Part shown: positions 15,137-22,101 of the stretch, piece by piece
Numbering within the stretch: position 1 is the first letter of the stretch
How the letters are laid out: each line of letters begins with the position of its first letter
NCBI GenBank assembly: GCA_041742635.1
Contig: JBGSIF010000166.1
Location: forward strand, 1 to 22,101
Source of the DNA: JTS-AC122 sp041742635
GTDB lineage: Bacteria; Planctomycetota; Phycisphaerae; Phycisphaerales; UBA1924
Direction of reading: 5' to 3'
Length of the DNA stretch: 22,101 bases
Translations under genes and position numbers: made by a program
Notes under the pieces: model-generated
Told to the model about the DNA's origin: nothing
The model's input: only the letters and a program-made list of their open reading frames with translations
Databases searched by the model: none

Positions 15137-15913
15137 GTGAAAAAGTCTGCGATCTTTGGTTTGTTTGCCGTCGCGGTTGCCGCGGTAACGCTCGTCGCCG
15201 TGACTGTTCAGAGCCAGCCGATCGGGGTCACGCCGGTACCGGCTCCGAACCCACATCCGGTTCGGCCGATACCCATCGGGCCGGGTGGCACGTACACCGG
15301 GCCGGGCGACACGGTGCCGCCGGGTGGTGGAGGTACGGGCGGCGGCGGGGCGTGCGCGAACCTCAACTGCACCTCGCCCTCAACGGTCTGCGGGGCCGGT
15401 CGGGTGTGTCCCGTCGTCTGGCGTCCCCGCCAAGTGCCCGGGTGCTACAACTGTTCCTGCGACGACTACCTCCACCCCATCATTTCATACGACCTGTCGT
15501 TCGACGCGCTGCTCCAACTCTGCAATACGGCGTGTGTGGACACGAACGGCGATATCACCGTGCGGGTCACGATTCCGAGTGCGTGCGATGCGCAGGTGTT
15601 CATGTCCAACTGGCTGGTTTATGGGGCATTTACGGGGTTCCCAACGATGCCGCCGGTGGGTTCGGTGGTGGTGTCGCCGTGTGTGAATGGGAACGGGCTG
15701 GGTCTGCTCGGTGATCAGTGTGTGCGGACGCGTGCGAGCGGGTGTATTGATTGTAACGATGCCGTGATTTCGTTCACGTTCAATCGGGACTGCATGTGCT
15801 CGGCGTTGACGGCATGGGTGACGGTGTTGTCGGCGCAGGGCGTGCCTTATGCGTCGTACAAGAACAACTGGATGCTGAACGTATCGGCGACTTCGTGCAT
15901 GATTTGTGAATAA
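15137..15913 (+). CDS. Secreted cysteine-rich protein of unknown function
   Basis: A 258-residue protein with no family that I recognise. It begins with a signal peptide (KKS, then IFGLFAVAVAAVTLVAVTV), likely cut near QSQ at about residue 27. A linker of about 45 residues rich in Pro and Gly follows (VTPVPAPNPHPVRPIPIGP and a glycine run ending GGGG). The remaining 185 residues hold 18 cysteines, several in pairs (CYNCSC, CNTAC, CIDCND, CMC, CMIC), which suggests a disulfide-rich extracellular domain. The start is GTG at 15137 with AGGAGG (15125-15130) six bases upstream, a strong site that suggests high expression. It stands alone between two strong terminators. An envelope or cell-surface role is possible but there is no direct evidence. 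Confidence 0.85.
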   Translation: MKKSAIFGLFAVAVAAVTLVAVTVQSQPIGVTPVPAPNPHPVRPIPIGPGGTYTGPGDTVPPGGGGTGGGGACANLNCTSPSTVCGAGRVCPVVWRPRQVPGCYNCSCDDYLHPIISYDLSFDALLQLCNTACVDTNGDITVRVTIPSACDAQVFMSNWLVYGAFTGFPTMPPVGSVVVSPCVNGNGLGLLGDQCVRTRASGCIDCNDAVISFTFNRDCMCSALTAWVTVLSAQGVPYASYKNNWMLNVSATSCMICE

Positions 15914-15925
15914 CTCAACATGAAT

Positions 15926-15965
15926 AACAAGCCCCGGCGTACCACGCCGGGGCTTGTTTTTGTTT
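15926..15965 (+). terminator. Strong Rho-independent terminator, shared by converging genes
   Basis: AACAAGCCCCGGCG (15926-15939), a TACCA loop and CGCCGGGGCTTGTT (15945-15958) form a perfect 14-pair stem, followed by TTTTTGTTT on the plus strand. It lies 13 bases after the cysteine-rich gene and 23 bases from the stop of the convergent nuoH. The A-rich left flank could also let it act on the minus strand, more weakly. Confidence 0.93.
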
Positions 15966-15987
15966 CGCTCAAAAACCGATGCAGTGG

Positions 15988-17268
15988 TCATTCCTGCACG
16001 GGGTAGTATCTGGATCCTGCCAGCCGAACCTTTCGGTTCATCGCTTGCTTGGGGAGCATGGGGATGAACACAAGCATGGCGGCGGCGAAGACGATGTTCA
16101 TCCCCAGCAGCCAAGGCAGGCTCGTCCAGCCGCGGCTGATCATGAACGCGGTCGCAACGACCAGTATCAGTGACATCGGGATGACCGATTGCCAGGCAAT
16201 CTGCATGACCTGATCGAAACGCATGCGAGGGAGCGACCAGCGGATGACCATCATGAAGCAGACAAGCAGAACGACCTTGGTAAAGTAGACGCCGAACTTG
16301 GCAAAGACCGCCAAGAGGCTCATGTTGTCAGGCGAGAGCGGATGCCCCGGAACGATCAGCGGCAGGTGATACCCGCCCAGGAAGAGCAGGGCAAAGAATG
16401 CCGAACTCGTCACCATGTGTGAGTACTCGGCGAGGAAGAAGAGTGCGAAGCGCATCGACGAGTATTCGGTGTGGTAACCGCCGACGAGTTCTTGTTCGCA
16501 CTCGGCGTTGTCGAACGGCGCGCGGTTCGCTTCGGCGAGGATGCAGATGAAGAAAATGACGGCGGCGGCGGGCATGGAGAGAATGAGCCAACCGTGCTCG
16601 AGTTGGAAGTTGATGATCTTGTGCGGGATGAGCGTGCCCGTAATGAGCAGGACGCAGAGGAGCGAAAGCCCCATGGGGATCTCGTAACTGAGCATCTGCG
16701 AGGACGCGCGGAGTGCACCGAGGAAGGAGTATTTGTTATTGGAGGCCCAGCCGCCGAGGGTGACGCCGTAGATGCCCAGAGAGGCGACGGCGAGGAGGTA
16801 GACGATGCCGACATTGATGACCGCGCCGGTGACCTGAACGGGGCCGCCGAGGATCGTCCAATCGAGAACGGGGATGGTGAAGGTCGGGAAGTTGACCATG
16901 CCTCCCCACGGGATGACAGCGAAGCCGATGAGCGCTGGGATGACAATGATGACAGGGGCAAGGGTGAAGAGGTATTTATCGGCCCCTTTGGGCTGGTAGT
17001 CTTCTTTGAGGAGGAACTTGATGCCGTCGGCGAGGGGCTGTCCGAGCCCCCAGAAGCCGAAGCCCCTGAAGAGTTTCTGGAGGACCGGGAGCCCGAAGTC
17101 GAAGCCGACGCGGTTCGGGCCGATGCGGTCCTGGATATAGGCGGAGATTTTTCGTTCCAGGTAAATGGAGTACGCGACCGCACCGAGAATGACGTGAACC
17201 ACGATCACCACCACGAGGATGCTGACCAGCAGTTGGGCCGTGAGAAATGAGGGGGGTGAATCGAACAT
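15988..17268 (-). CDS. nuoH: NADH-quinone oxidoreductase subunit H
   Basis: A 426-residue membrane protein. The YLERKISAYIQDRIGPNRVG block near the N-terminus, GLGQPLADGIKFLLKED, and the quinone-site loop AEANRAPFDNAECEQELVGGYHTEYSSMRFALFFLAEY (its core EANRAPFD is enough to identify it) are diagnostic of NuoH, the complex I subunit that joins the membrane arm to the quinone chamber. It is about 100 residues longer than the E. coli protein, with longer loops and C-terminus. The ATG at 17268 is preferred, since similarity starts right after it; there is no SD. TACACT ends seven bases before the ATG with a GTGACG 17 bases further up, which could give a leaderless transcript. It stands alone: no other nuo gene flanks it. 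Confidence 0.93.
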   Translation of the reverse strand: MFDSPPSFLTAQLLVSILVVVIVVHVILGAVAYSIYLERKISAYIQDRIGPNRVGFDFGLPVLQKLFRGFGFWGLGQPLADGIKFLLKEDYQPKGADKYLFTLAPVIIVIPALIGFAVIPWGGMVNFPTFTIPVLDWTILGGPVQVTGAVINVGIVYLLAVASLGIYGVTLGGWASNNKYSFLGALRASSQMLSYEIPMGLSLLCVLLITGTLIPHKIINFQLEHGWLILSMPAAAVIFFICILAEANRAPFDNAECEQELVGGYHTEYSSMRFALFFLAEYSHMVTSSAFFALLFLGGYHLPLIVPGHPLSPDNMSLLAVFAKFGVYFTKVVLLVCFMMVIRWSLPRMRFDQVMQIAWQSVIPMSLILVVATAFMISRGWTSLPWLLGMNIVFAAAMLVFIPMLPKQAMNRKVRLAGSRYYPVQE

Positions 17269-17474
17269 GGGACCAAGTGTAGTCCGAACCGACGGGAGCG
17301 TCACGTTCGATAAGGACACCGTGTCGGATGGTGCGGCCTGATCATCGGAGCGCAAAAATCGCACGAAGCGGCGGGTTGCGATTCAGTTGGATTCGCGGAT
17401 GTCCGATGATCCGATTGAACGCGACACGCACCGAGTCGCTGGTCAGGATAACTCCTCATCGGACAAACCCAAAG

Positions 17475-18980
17475 ATGAACCCAGACGTACTGGAACAAGT
17501 GCTGTCGTGCAAGACGCTGCCGAGCATCCCGGCGGTAGCCGCTCGCGTCATCGAACTCACCAAAGACAACAACGTCCATATGAAGGCGCTCGCGGAAACG
17601 ATCACGAGCGATCAAGGGCTTGCGGCGAAGGTGCTCCGCACTGTGAACTCGTCGTTCTATGGCATGCGCCAAAAATGCTCGAGCATCAATCAGGCAATAG
17701 TGATGCTCGGCCTCTCGGCAGTCAAAACGCTCGCGCTGGGGTTCTCCCTTGTTTCGGCATTGACCGAGGTTGACAGCGACGGGTTCGATCAGGTGTCGTA
17801 CTGGCGTCGCTCGCTGAACACAGGAGTCGCGGCGAAACTCATCGCCAAGGAAGCCCGCATCGGTACGGACGAAGAGTGCTTCCTGGGTGGTCTGCTTCAG
17901 GACGTGGGTGTCTTTGCCCTACATCAGACACTCGGTAAGGAATACGGCGAGATCATGCTCAGCACCGCCGGCGATCATCGCAAACTGATCCGCGCCGAAC
18001 TGCAGGCTCTAGATGTGCAGCATCCGGACATCGGGGCGTTGCTCGCGGAGCGTTGGAAACTGCCGGGCGAACTCGTGATGCCCGTGAAGTACCACGAGCG
18101 TCCGAACGCCGCACCGGCGGGGCATCTCAATATCGTTCGAGCCGTTGCGCTCGGGAATATCGCCGCCGATATTTTGGTCGGGGTCGAGACCGTCGAGTCA
18201 CTCCGAAAGTTCTACCAGCGTGCCGAGGAGTGGTTCGCATTCAAGAACGTACAAGCGGACGACATACTCAAGAAAATCTCCGCCGCCGCGAAGGAAATGG
18301 GGGCGTTGCTCCAGATCGATACGGGGCCGAAGGTGGACTCAAAGGCGATCCTCGAAGAGGCGGGGAAACGCCTGTGCGAGATGAAGATCCCCGATATTGA
18401 GTCCTTTGATGAATCATTCAGTGCCACTGGTCCATCGGGAGACTTTGACGAACTGACCGGACTTGCCACTCGTCGATGTTTCGAGCAGACGATGATCGCG
18501 GCGTTTGAGCAGGCACGGGCTGGGGCGACACCGTTGTCGATGGCGATCTTCGAGATCGATGAACTCGATCGAATCAAAACAAGTTACGGCGAGGACGCGA
18601 GCGACACGGTGATCATCCATGTGGCAAAGCGGCTCCGCGATGCGTATCGGGGTACGGGTGCGCTCGTAGCGTACTTCGAGGGTGGGCAGTACGCGGTGGC
18701 GATGCCCAAGACCGACCGGGTCAAAGCCGTTGTTGGTGCCGATGATGCCCGAAGCCGGATCCAAGGCACGCCGGTGGAACTCATCGCCGCGGCGAAGGAT
18801 GCGCCCCCCGAACTATCGGTGACAGCGTGCGTCGGTGTGACGACGGCGCACGGCGAGAATGGTCCGAAGTTCGATGACGTCACCGGTCTGGAGCAGGTGA
18901 CGACGCAAGCGGTGAACGCCGCGAAACGAGCGGGGCCGAGTTCGATGCGCGTCTATTCGCCGTCGTCGAAGGCGGCATAA
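17475..18980 (+). CDS. HDOD domain protein with degenerate GGDEF domain
   Basis: A 501-residue two-domain signalling protein. Residues 1 to about 210 are an HDOD domain (LPSIPAVAARVIELT, SDQGLAAKVLRTVNSSFYG, INQAIVMLGLSAVKTLAL). The usual HD of the related phosphodiesterases is replaced by Gln-Asp at 142-143 (GGLLQDVG), as expected for a non-enzymatic HDOD. A helical linker follows. Residues of about 323 to 495 resemble GGDEF: DELTGLATRRCFE, FEIDELDRIKTSYGEDASD, then FEGGQYAV at 401-408 where a cyclase has YGGDEFAV. The loss of the DEF acids suggests no diguanylate cyclase activity and a role as a binding or regulatory module. The ATG at 17475 lacks an SD. It is divergent from nuoH (206 bases between) and ends six bases from the convergent transglutaminase gene. 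Confidence 0.88.
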   Translation: MNPDVLEQVLSCKTLPSIPAVAARVIELTKDNNVHMKALAETITSDQGLAAKVLRTVNSSFYGMRQKCSSINQAIVMLGLSAVKTLALGFSLVSALTEVDSDGFDQVSYWRRSLNTGVAAKLIAKEARIGTDEECFLGGLLQDVGVFALHQTLGKEYGEIMLSTAGDHRKLIRAELQALDVQHPDIGALLAERWKLPGELVMPVKYHERPNAAPAGHLNIVRAVALGNIAADILVGVETVESLRKFYQRAEEWFAFKNVQADDILKKISAAAKEMGALLQIDTGPKVDSKAILEEAGKRLCEMKIPDIESFDESFSATGPSGDFDELTGLATRRCFEQTMIAAFEQARAGATPLSMAIFEIDELDRIKTSYGEDASDTVIIHVAKRLRDAYRGTGALVAYFEGGQYAVAMPKTDRVKAVVGADDARSRIQGTPVELIAAAKDAPPELSVTACVGVTTAHGENGPKFDDVTGLEQVTTQAVNAAKRAGPSSMRVYSPSSKAA

Positions 18981-18986
18981 TCGGTT

Positions 18987-20651
18987 TCATCGTTCTGGGT
19001 TCGCAGGCTGTGTGACCGCCTTGCGGAGTTCCCCGAGCGAGAGAGGCAGTACGTCAAACGCAGTGGGGCGGAACTGCCATCGTGTCGTGGTGCCTGCTGA
19101 ACGTTGGCCAACGAGCCATGACTCCCACACGGCAGTAGCCGCGGCAAGTGCGCCGGTCCAGTCGTGCTTGGGCGCGTCGCCCGGCAGATTCCGCAGTACC
19201 ACGGTTTCGTGATCGCAGTGCGGCTTGGTTTGACTCACGACGCCCACACACACGAACGGTGCGGACCCTGGGGCGTGTTCATCGACGGACAAGTATGGAA
19301 CCCCGTCGGCGATGCCGTCTCTGGATTCGGAGCGATTCTCATACTCCGGCGGCACGATCGCCACTTGGACTTGCTCATGGCGAGGCCAAGGTGCGCACAG
19401 TTTGGTCGGTTCGATGGGGTACCACCCGTAGCCGGGCACATAGGCTTCGACGATGAAGTGGGTTTGCAGCGGACCTGACCACGCCGGATAGCCCGCAAGA
19501 ATGCGAGCCGGCACGCCCGAGGCACGTAGGAGAGCGGCCAGCAGGTTCGCCCGGCTCGTGCAAGATCCTTTTTTGTCCAGCGCTTCGACTGCGTCCAGCG
19601 TTGTACACGTTCCGGTCTGTTGATCGATGATCGATTTCGCGGCGGCGAGTATTTGGCTGATGACATCCATCACATCGTTGGAGTCGGCGCGATGTGCCCG
19701 CGCGACGGCTTGGATGCGATCGTTGTCGGCTTGGACGCATCGAGTGCCGACGAGCCACGCAGCGGCTTCTTCCGGCCACTTGTTTGGAAACGCGGCGGTC
19801 TTGGGTACGTCGTCGAATAGCGATGGGCCGATGAGGACGAGCGAGGACCATTCGACGATGATCGGCGTGTTGGGTGCGCCGACCAGTGGAGGGGCGAGCG
19901 TAAGCCGCAGGGTCCAGTTGCCGGGTCGATCTTCTTGGGTGGTCGCGCCGATGAAACGATCCGGCGGATCGATGTCGAGCGAGTAACTCAGGGGTACTTG
20001 CCCCTGGTAACTCAGCGGGAGGGGCACGATCCGAACGGCGGGCTGGGTAGGGTGTGTGGTGATGCTTGCCTTGCCTCGGGTCTGGAAGATACCCGGCGCG
20101 ATCAGCCCGGCATCACCGACATCGTGGATCTCGACATCGTCGAACCAGACTTCGCCGTTCCCGACTAGCAGCAACAAGACCTGGAGATTTTTCGTTCCAG
20201 GTGGGACATCGGCTGTGGTCTCGATGCGGGTCCAATCGAAGTCCCCTTTGAGCGGGAAGTTTGCTTGTGTCGATGCGGCACCGAACGTGCTGAACCCATC
20301 GTTAGAAGCGTGGGCCTGTACAACGAGCGACACGACCGTCTCGACGGCGTTGCCTTTCACCCAGGCCGAAAACCGCAGACGCTTCCCGGCGGACGGATCT
20401 CGCAGTACGGTGCGCCATGGGCGCATTTGATCCGGCTTGCCGGCGGTGGCTTTCAAATGGATCCCGCCACCGGATCGGCCGGCTGTTGTGGCCCATTCCG
20501 ATAGTGAGTGTTCGTCGAGGGGAGATTGGTTGGCCCACCCTTTGCTGGATTCGTCGAACGAAAACACGAGCGGCAATTCCTGCGAGATCGCTCCACGCGA
20601 GGGCACGACCGACAGCAACATCAACAGGCACGCGATGGTGAGGAGGTTCAT
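18987..20651 (-). CDS. Secreted transglutaminase-like protein with N-terminal jelly-roll domain
   Basis: A 554-residue exported protein. Residues 1-24 are a signal peptide (LLTIACLLMLLSVVP, cut near ISQ). Residues of about 27-178 resemble a carbohydrate-binding jelly roll (FSFDESSKGW, LRFSAWVKG, DWTRIETTADVPPGTKNLQ, GEVWFDDVEI). A middle region of unknown fold follows. Residues of about 345-420 form a transglutaminase-like core: Cys364 in KGSCTSRANLLAALLRASGVPAR, GYPAW, His398 in THFIVEAYVPGYGWYPIEPT. The third triad position, normally Asp in DPT, is Glu414 here, so activity is uncertain. Such domains act as cysteine proteases, amidases or crosslinkers outside the cell. The ATG at 20651 has AAGGA ten bases upstream and starts the signal peptide; the longer open frame upstream is only the opposite strand of the fasciclin gene. 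Confidence 0.85.
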   Translation of the reverse strand: MNLLTIACLLMLLSVVPSRGAISQELPLVFSFDESSKGWANQSPLDEHSLSEWATTAGRSGGGIHLKATAGKPDQMRPWRTVLRDPSAGKRLRFSAWVKGNAVETVVSLVVQAHASNDGFSTFGAASTQANFPLKGDFDWTRIETTADVPPGTKNLQVLLLLVGNGEVWFDDVEIHDVGDAGLIAPGIFQTRGKASITTHPTQPAVRIVPLPLSYQGQVPLSYSLDIDPPDRFIGATTQEDRPGNWTLRLTLAPPLVGAPNTPIIVEWSSLVLIGPSLFDDVPKTAAFPNKWPEEAAAWLVGTRCVQADNDRIQAVARAHRADSNDVMDVISQILAAAKSIIDQQTGTCTTLDAVEALDKKGSCTSRANLLAALLRASGVPARILAGYPAWSGPLQTHFIVEAYVPGYGWYPIEPTKLCAPWPRHEQVQVAIVPPEYENRSESRDGIADGVPYLSVDEHAPGSAPFVCVGVVSQTKPHCDHETVVLRNLPGDAPKHDWTGALAAATAVWESWLVGQRSAGTTTRWQFRPTAFDVLPLSLGELRKAVTQPANPER

Positions 20652-20714
20652 CGGTGATGATTCCTTAGCGAACAACCGGAAACAGTTACGTTGCAGGACC
20701 GAGATGTGTTTCTG

Positions 20715-20765
20715 GGTTCCGTTCGAATCGCTCGTGCGTGCATTCGGATGAAAATTAACGGAACC
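20715..20765. repeat. Nested inverted repeat in the divergent transglutaminase-fasciclin region
   Basis: GGTTCCGTT (20715-20723) pairs perfectly with AACGGAACC (20757-20765), and directly inside, CGAAT (20724-20728) pairs with ATTCG (20742-20746). It lies 64 bases from the transglutaminase start and 112 from the fasciclin start, so it could control one or both divergent genes. No clear promoter hexamers were found for either gene. Confidence 0.5.
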
Positions 20766-20876
20766 AGTGAATCCATCCGGCAAAGGCGGCGAAATCACAA
20801 CCGTGTCAGCCATCGGAAGTTGGCACCTCGGGGGCACATTCGCCCAACCCAATATTGTATCAAAAGGAGCTGTTTC

Positions 20877-21848
20877 ATGCGCATTTGCTCGGCACCTGCT
20901 ATCGGTCTGCTCTCGATCCTCGCCCTCGCCGGTTCGGCGATGGGTCAGTGCAACCAGTCCAAGGAAGCCTCGTCCTGCACGAAGAAGGGCGACACGTCGG
21001 TCGTGCATGTGGGGATGGTTCATGAGAAGGACGGCCCGAACATTGTCGAGGTGGCGACGAAGGCGGGGACGTTCAAGACGCTGACCGCTGCGCTGACCGC
21101 GGCTGGGCTGGTTGACGCCCTCAGCGGCGAAGGCCCATTCACAGTTTTCGCGCCGACCGACGAAGCGTTTGCGAAACTCCCGAAGGGAACCGTGGAATCG
21201 CTCCTCTTGCCTGAGAACAAAGGCAAACTGGTCTCGATCCTGAAGTACCATGTCGTCAAAGGCGCGGTCAAGGCCGACAAGGTTGTCGGGCTGACAAATG
21301 CCGCGACGCTCAATGGGCAGCGGGTTGACGTGAGCGTGAAGGAGAGTACCGTCTCGATCGACAAGTCGAAGGTCACCAAGACGGATATCGAAGCGTCGAA
21401 CGGCGTGATCCATGTCATCGACACGGTGCTGATGCCGGAGATGAACAACATCGTCGAGACCGCGGTCGCGGCGAAGTTCACGACGCTGGTGTCGCTCGTC
21501 AAAGCCGCCGGTCTGGCCGAAGCGTTGAGTGGGGAAGGCCCGCTCACCGTTTTCGCGCCGACCGACGAAGCCTTCGCCAAACTGCCCAAGGAAACACTGG
21601 CGATGCTTGGTACTCCCGAGGGCAAAGATACCCTCGCGGCGATTCTGAAGTACCATGTTGTAGCTGGTCGCGTGTACTCTGACGACGCCGCGAAACTCAC
21701 CGAAGCCAAGACTCTCAACGGTCAGTCATTCAAGATCAAGAAGGACGGCAAGAACCTGATGATCGATGGTGCCAAGGTAGCCAAGGCGGACATTGAGACC
21801 TCCAACGGCGTGATCCATGTCATCGACACCGTGATCCTCCCGAAGTAA
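20877..21848 (+). CDS. Secreted protein with two fasciclin (FAS1) domains
   Basis: A 323-residue exported protein. A signal peptide (RICSAPAIGLLSILALAGSAMG, hydrophobic core 9-19) is followed by a short Lys/Ser/Cys-rich stretch and two FAS1 domains, about 55-188 and 190-323. Each has the H1 region (LTVFAPTDEAFAKLP), the KYHVV segment and the H2 region (SNGVIHVIDTVLMP). FAS1 domains mediate adhesion at cell surfaces or in the matrix. AAGGAG (20864-20869) lies seven bases before the ATG at 20877, a strong site; the frame is open further up but without a start as good. The two domains are highly alike, down to identical DNA in places. It ends in a strong terminator. Confidence 0.92.
   Translation: MRICSAPAIGLLSILALAGSAMGQCNQSKEASSCTKKGDTSVVHVGMVHEKDGPNIVEVATKAGTFKTLTAALTAAGLVDALSGEGPFTVFAPTDEAFAKLPKGTVESLLLPENKGKLVSILKYHVVKGAVKADKVVGLTNAATLNGQRVDVSVKESTVSIDKSKVTKTDIEASNGVIHVIDTVLMPEMNNIVETAVAAKFTTLVSLVKAAGLAEALSGEGPLTVFAPTDEAFAKLPKETLAMLGTPEGKDTLAAILKYHVVAGRVYSDDAAKLTEAKTLNGQSFKIKKDGKNLMIDGAKVAKADIETSNGVIHVIDTVILPK
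21399..21829 (+). repeat. Identical 26-bp segments in the two FAS1 domains
   Basis: Bases 21399-21424 and 21804-21829 are identical, coding NGVIHVIDT in both domains. A second matching pair of 23 bases codes VFAPTDEA at about 21144 and 21549. The copies are 405 bases apart, one domain length. This shows that the domains arose by duplication and have been kept alike. Confidence 0.8.
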
Positions 21849-21890
21849 TCGCGGTTGATCCGCGTGATCTCGCAGTACCCGTTTCATACC

Positions 21891-21930
21891 AAGGCCGTAG
21901 TTCGGATTCGTCCGAACCACGGCCTTTCTT
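21891..21930 (+). terminator. UUCG-loop terminator after the fasciclin gene
   Basis: AAGGCCGTAGTTCGGA (21891-21906), loop TTCG (21907-21910) and TCCGAACCACGGCCTT (21911-21926) form a 16-position stem with one mismatch, followed by TCTT. It lies between converging genes, with A-rich and T-rich ends, so it may work on both strands. Confidence 0.88.
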
Positions 21931-21941
21931 CGTCGCGTGTT

Positions 21942-22101
21942 TCAGGTCACGGCCCGCATCAGGTCGGCGGCGATGCCGTCGGCACGCAGCATCGCCTCTT
22001 CACCCAGGATCCATCGTCCGTGCTCGACCGCGAGCAGCCTGCGGTCTTCGTAGGGACGGGCACGCATGAGCAGGCGGCCGCCGGCACCGGGCGAAGCCGC
22101 G
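21942..22101 (-). CDS. C-terminal end of an unidentified protein (partial)
   Basis: Read from the right edge on the minus strand, a frame is open for about 53 codons and stops at 21942-21944, directly after the shared terminator. It reads in part RLLMRARPYEDRRLLAVEHG and then RWILGEEAMLRADGIAADLM. The amphipathic helical ending and the position of the stop beyond a terminator support a real gene, but I do not recognise the family. Confidence 0.5.
   Translation of the reverse strand, partial: AASPGAGGRLLMRARPYEDRRLLAVEHGRWILGEEAMLRADGIAADLMRAVT

Noticed and set aside
16471..17250. 259-codon plus-strand frame, very acidic
   Set aside because: It is opposite nuoH; its Glu/Asp/Gly-rich content is the mirror of hydrophobic membrane codons.
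20652..21656. Upstream extension of the transglutaminase frame by 335 codons
   Set aside because: It covers the complement of the fasciclin gene. The signal peptide and SD place the real start at 20651.

Overview
The window looks like a metagenome-type contig made of two unrelated pieces. The left piece (about 1 to 2150) carries the end of pntA, a full pntB, a hairpin terminator and the C-terminal half of an EamA-family membrane transporter. The protein sequences look like those of Rhodobacterales (Alphaproteobacteria). The right piece (about 2150 to 22101) looks like a Planctomycetota genome, most likely of the Phycisphaerae. It has short scattered operons, many secreted proteins without a recognised family, patchy use of Shine-Dalgarno (SD) sites, a futalosine-pathway MqnC and a Liv-type ABC transporter. 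These taxonomic calls rest on recognising protein sequences, not on a search. The two pieces meet inside one open frame at about 2150-2160: a zinc/manganese ABC ATPase missing its C-terminus runs straight into an EamA half missing its N-terminus. I read this as an assembly or contig chimera, not a real fusion protein.

Layout of the planctomycete-like part: (1) A minus-strand metal-uptake operon, znuA-znuC, which should continue into a znuB-type permease now lost at the junction; a promoter overlapped by a palindrome suggests metal-responsive repression. (2) mqnC on the minus strand, for menaquinone synthesis by the futalosine route. (3) A secreted protein of unknown function (+), tail to tail with a long coiled-coil protein of unknown function (-). 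(4) A plus-strand livH-livM-livG-livF cluster for a branched-chain amino acid or related solute ABC importer, with no binding-protein gene in view and a nested palindrome between livG and livF. (5) A YjbR/MmcQ-like protein (-), an M42 metallo-aminopeptidase (+) with a clear terminator, and a small secreted 18-cysteine protein (+) followed by a strong terminator. (6) A solitary nuoH (-), divergent from an HDOD plus degenerate-GGDEF signalling protein (+). (7) A secreted transglutaminase-like protein (-), divergent from a secreted double-fasciclin protein (+) that ends in a UUCG-loop terminator, then the C-terminal end of an unidentified minus-strand gene at the right edge.

The parts that can be placed in metabolism fit a respiring bacterium that uses menaquinone (mqnC) with complex I (nuoH), imports amino acids or similar solutes and scavenges zinc or manganese. 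No tRNA, rRNA, CRISPR array, prophage or insertion sequence was seen. I see no clear new defence or mobile system. The least explained loci are the cysteine-rich secreted protein, the coiled-coil protein, the 407-residue secreted protein and the livG-livF palindromic element.
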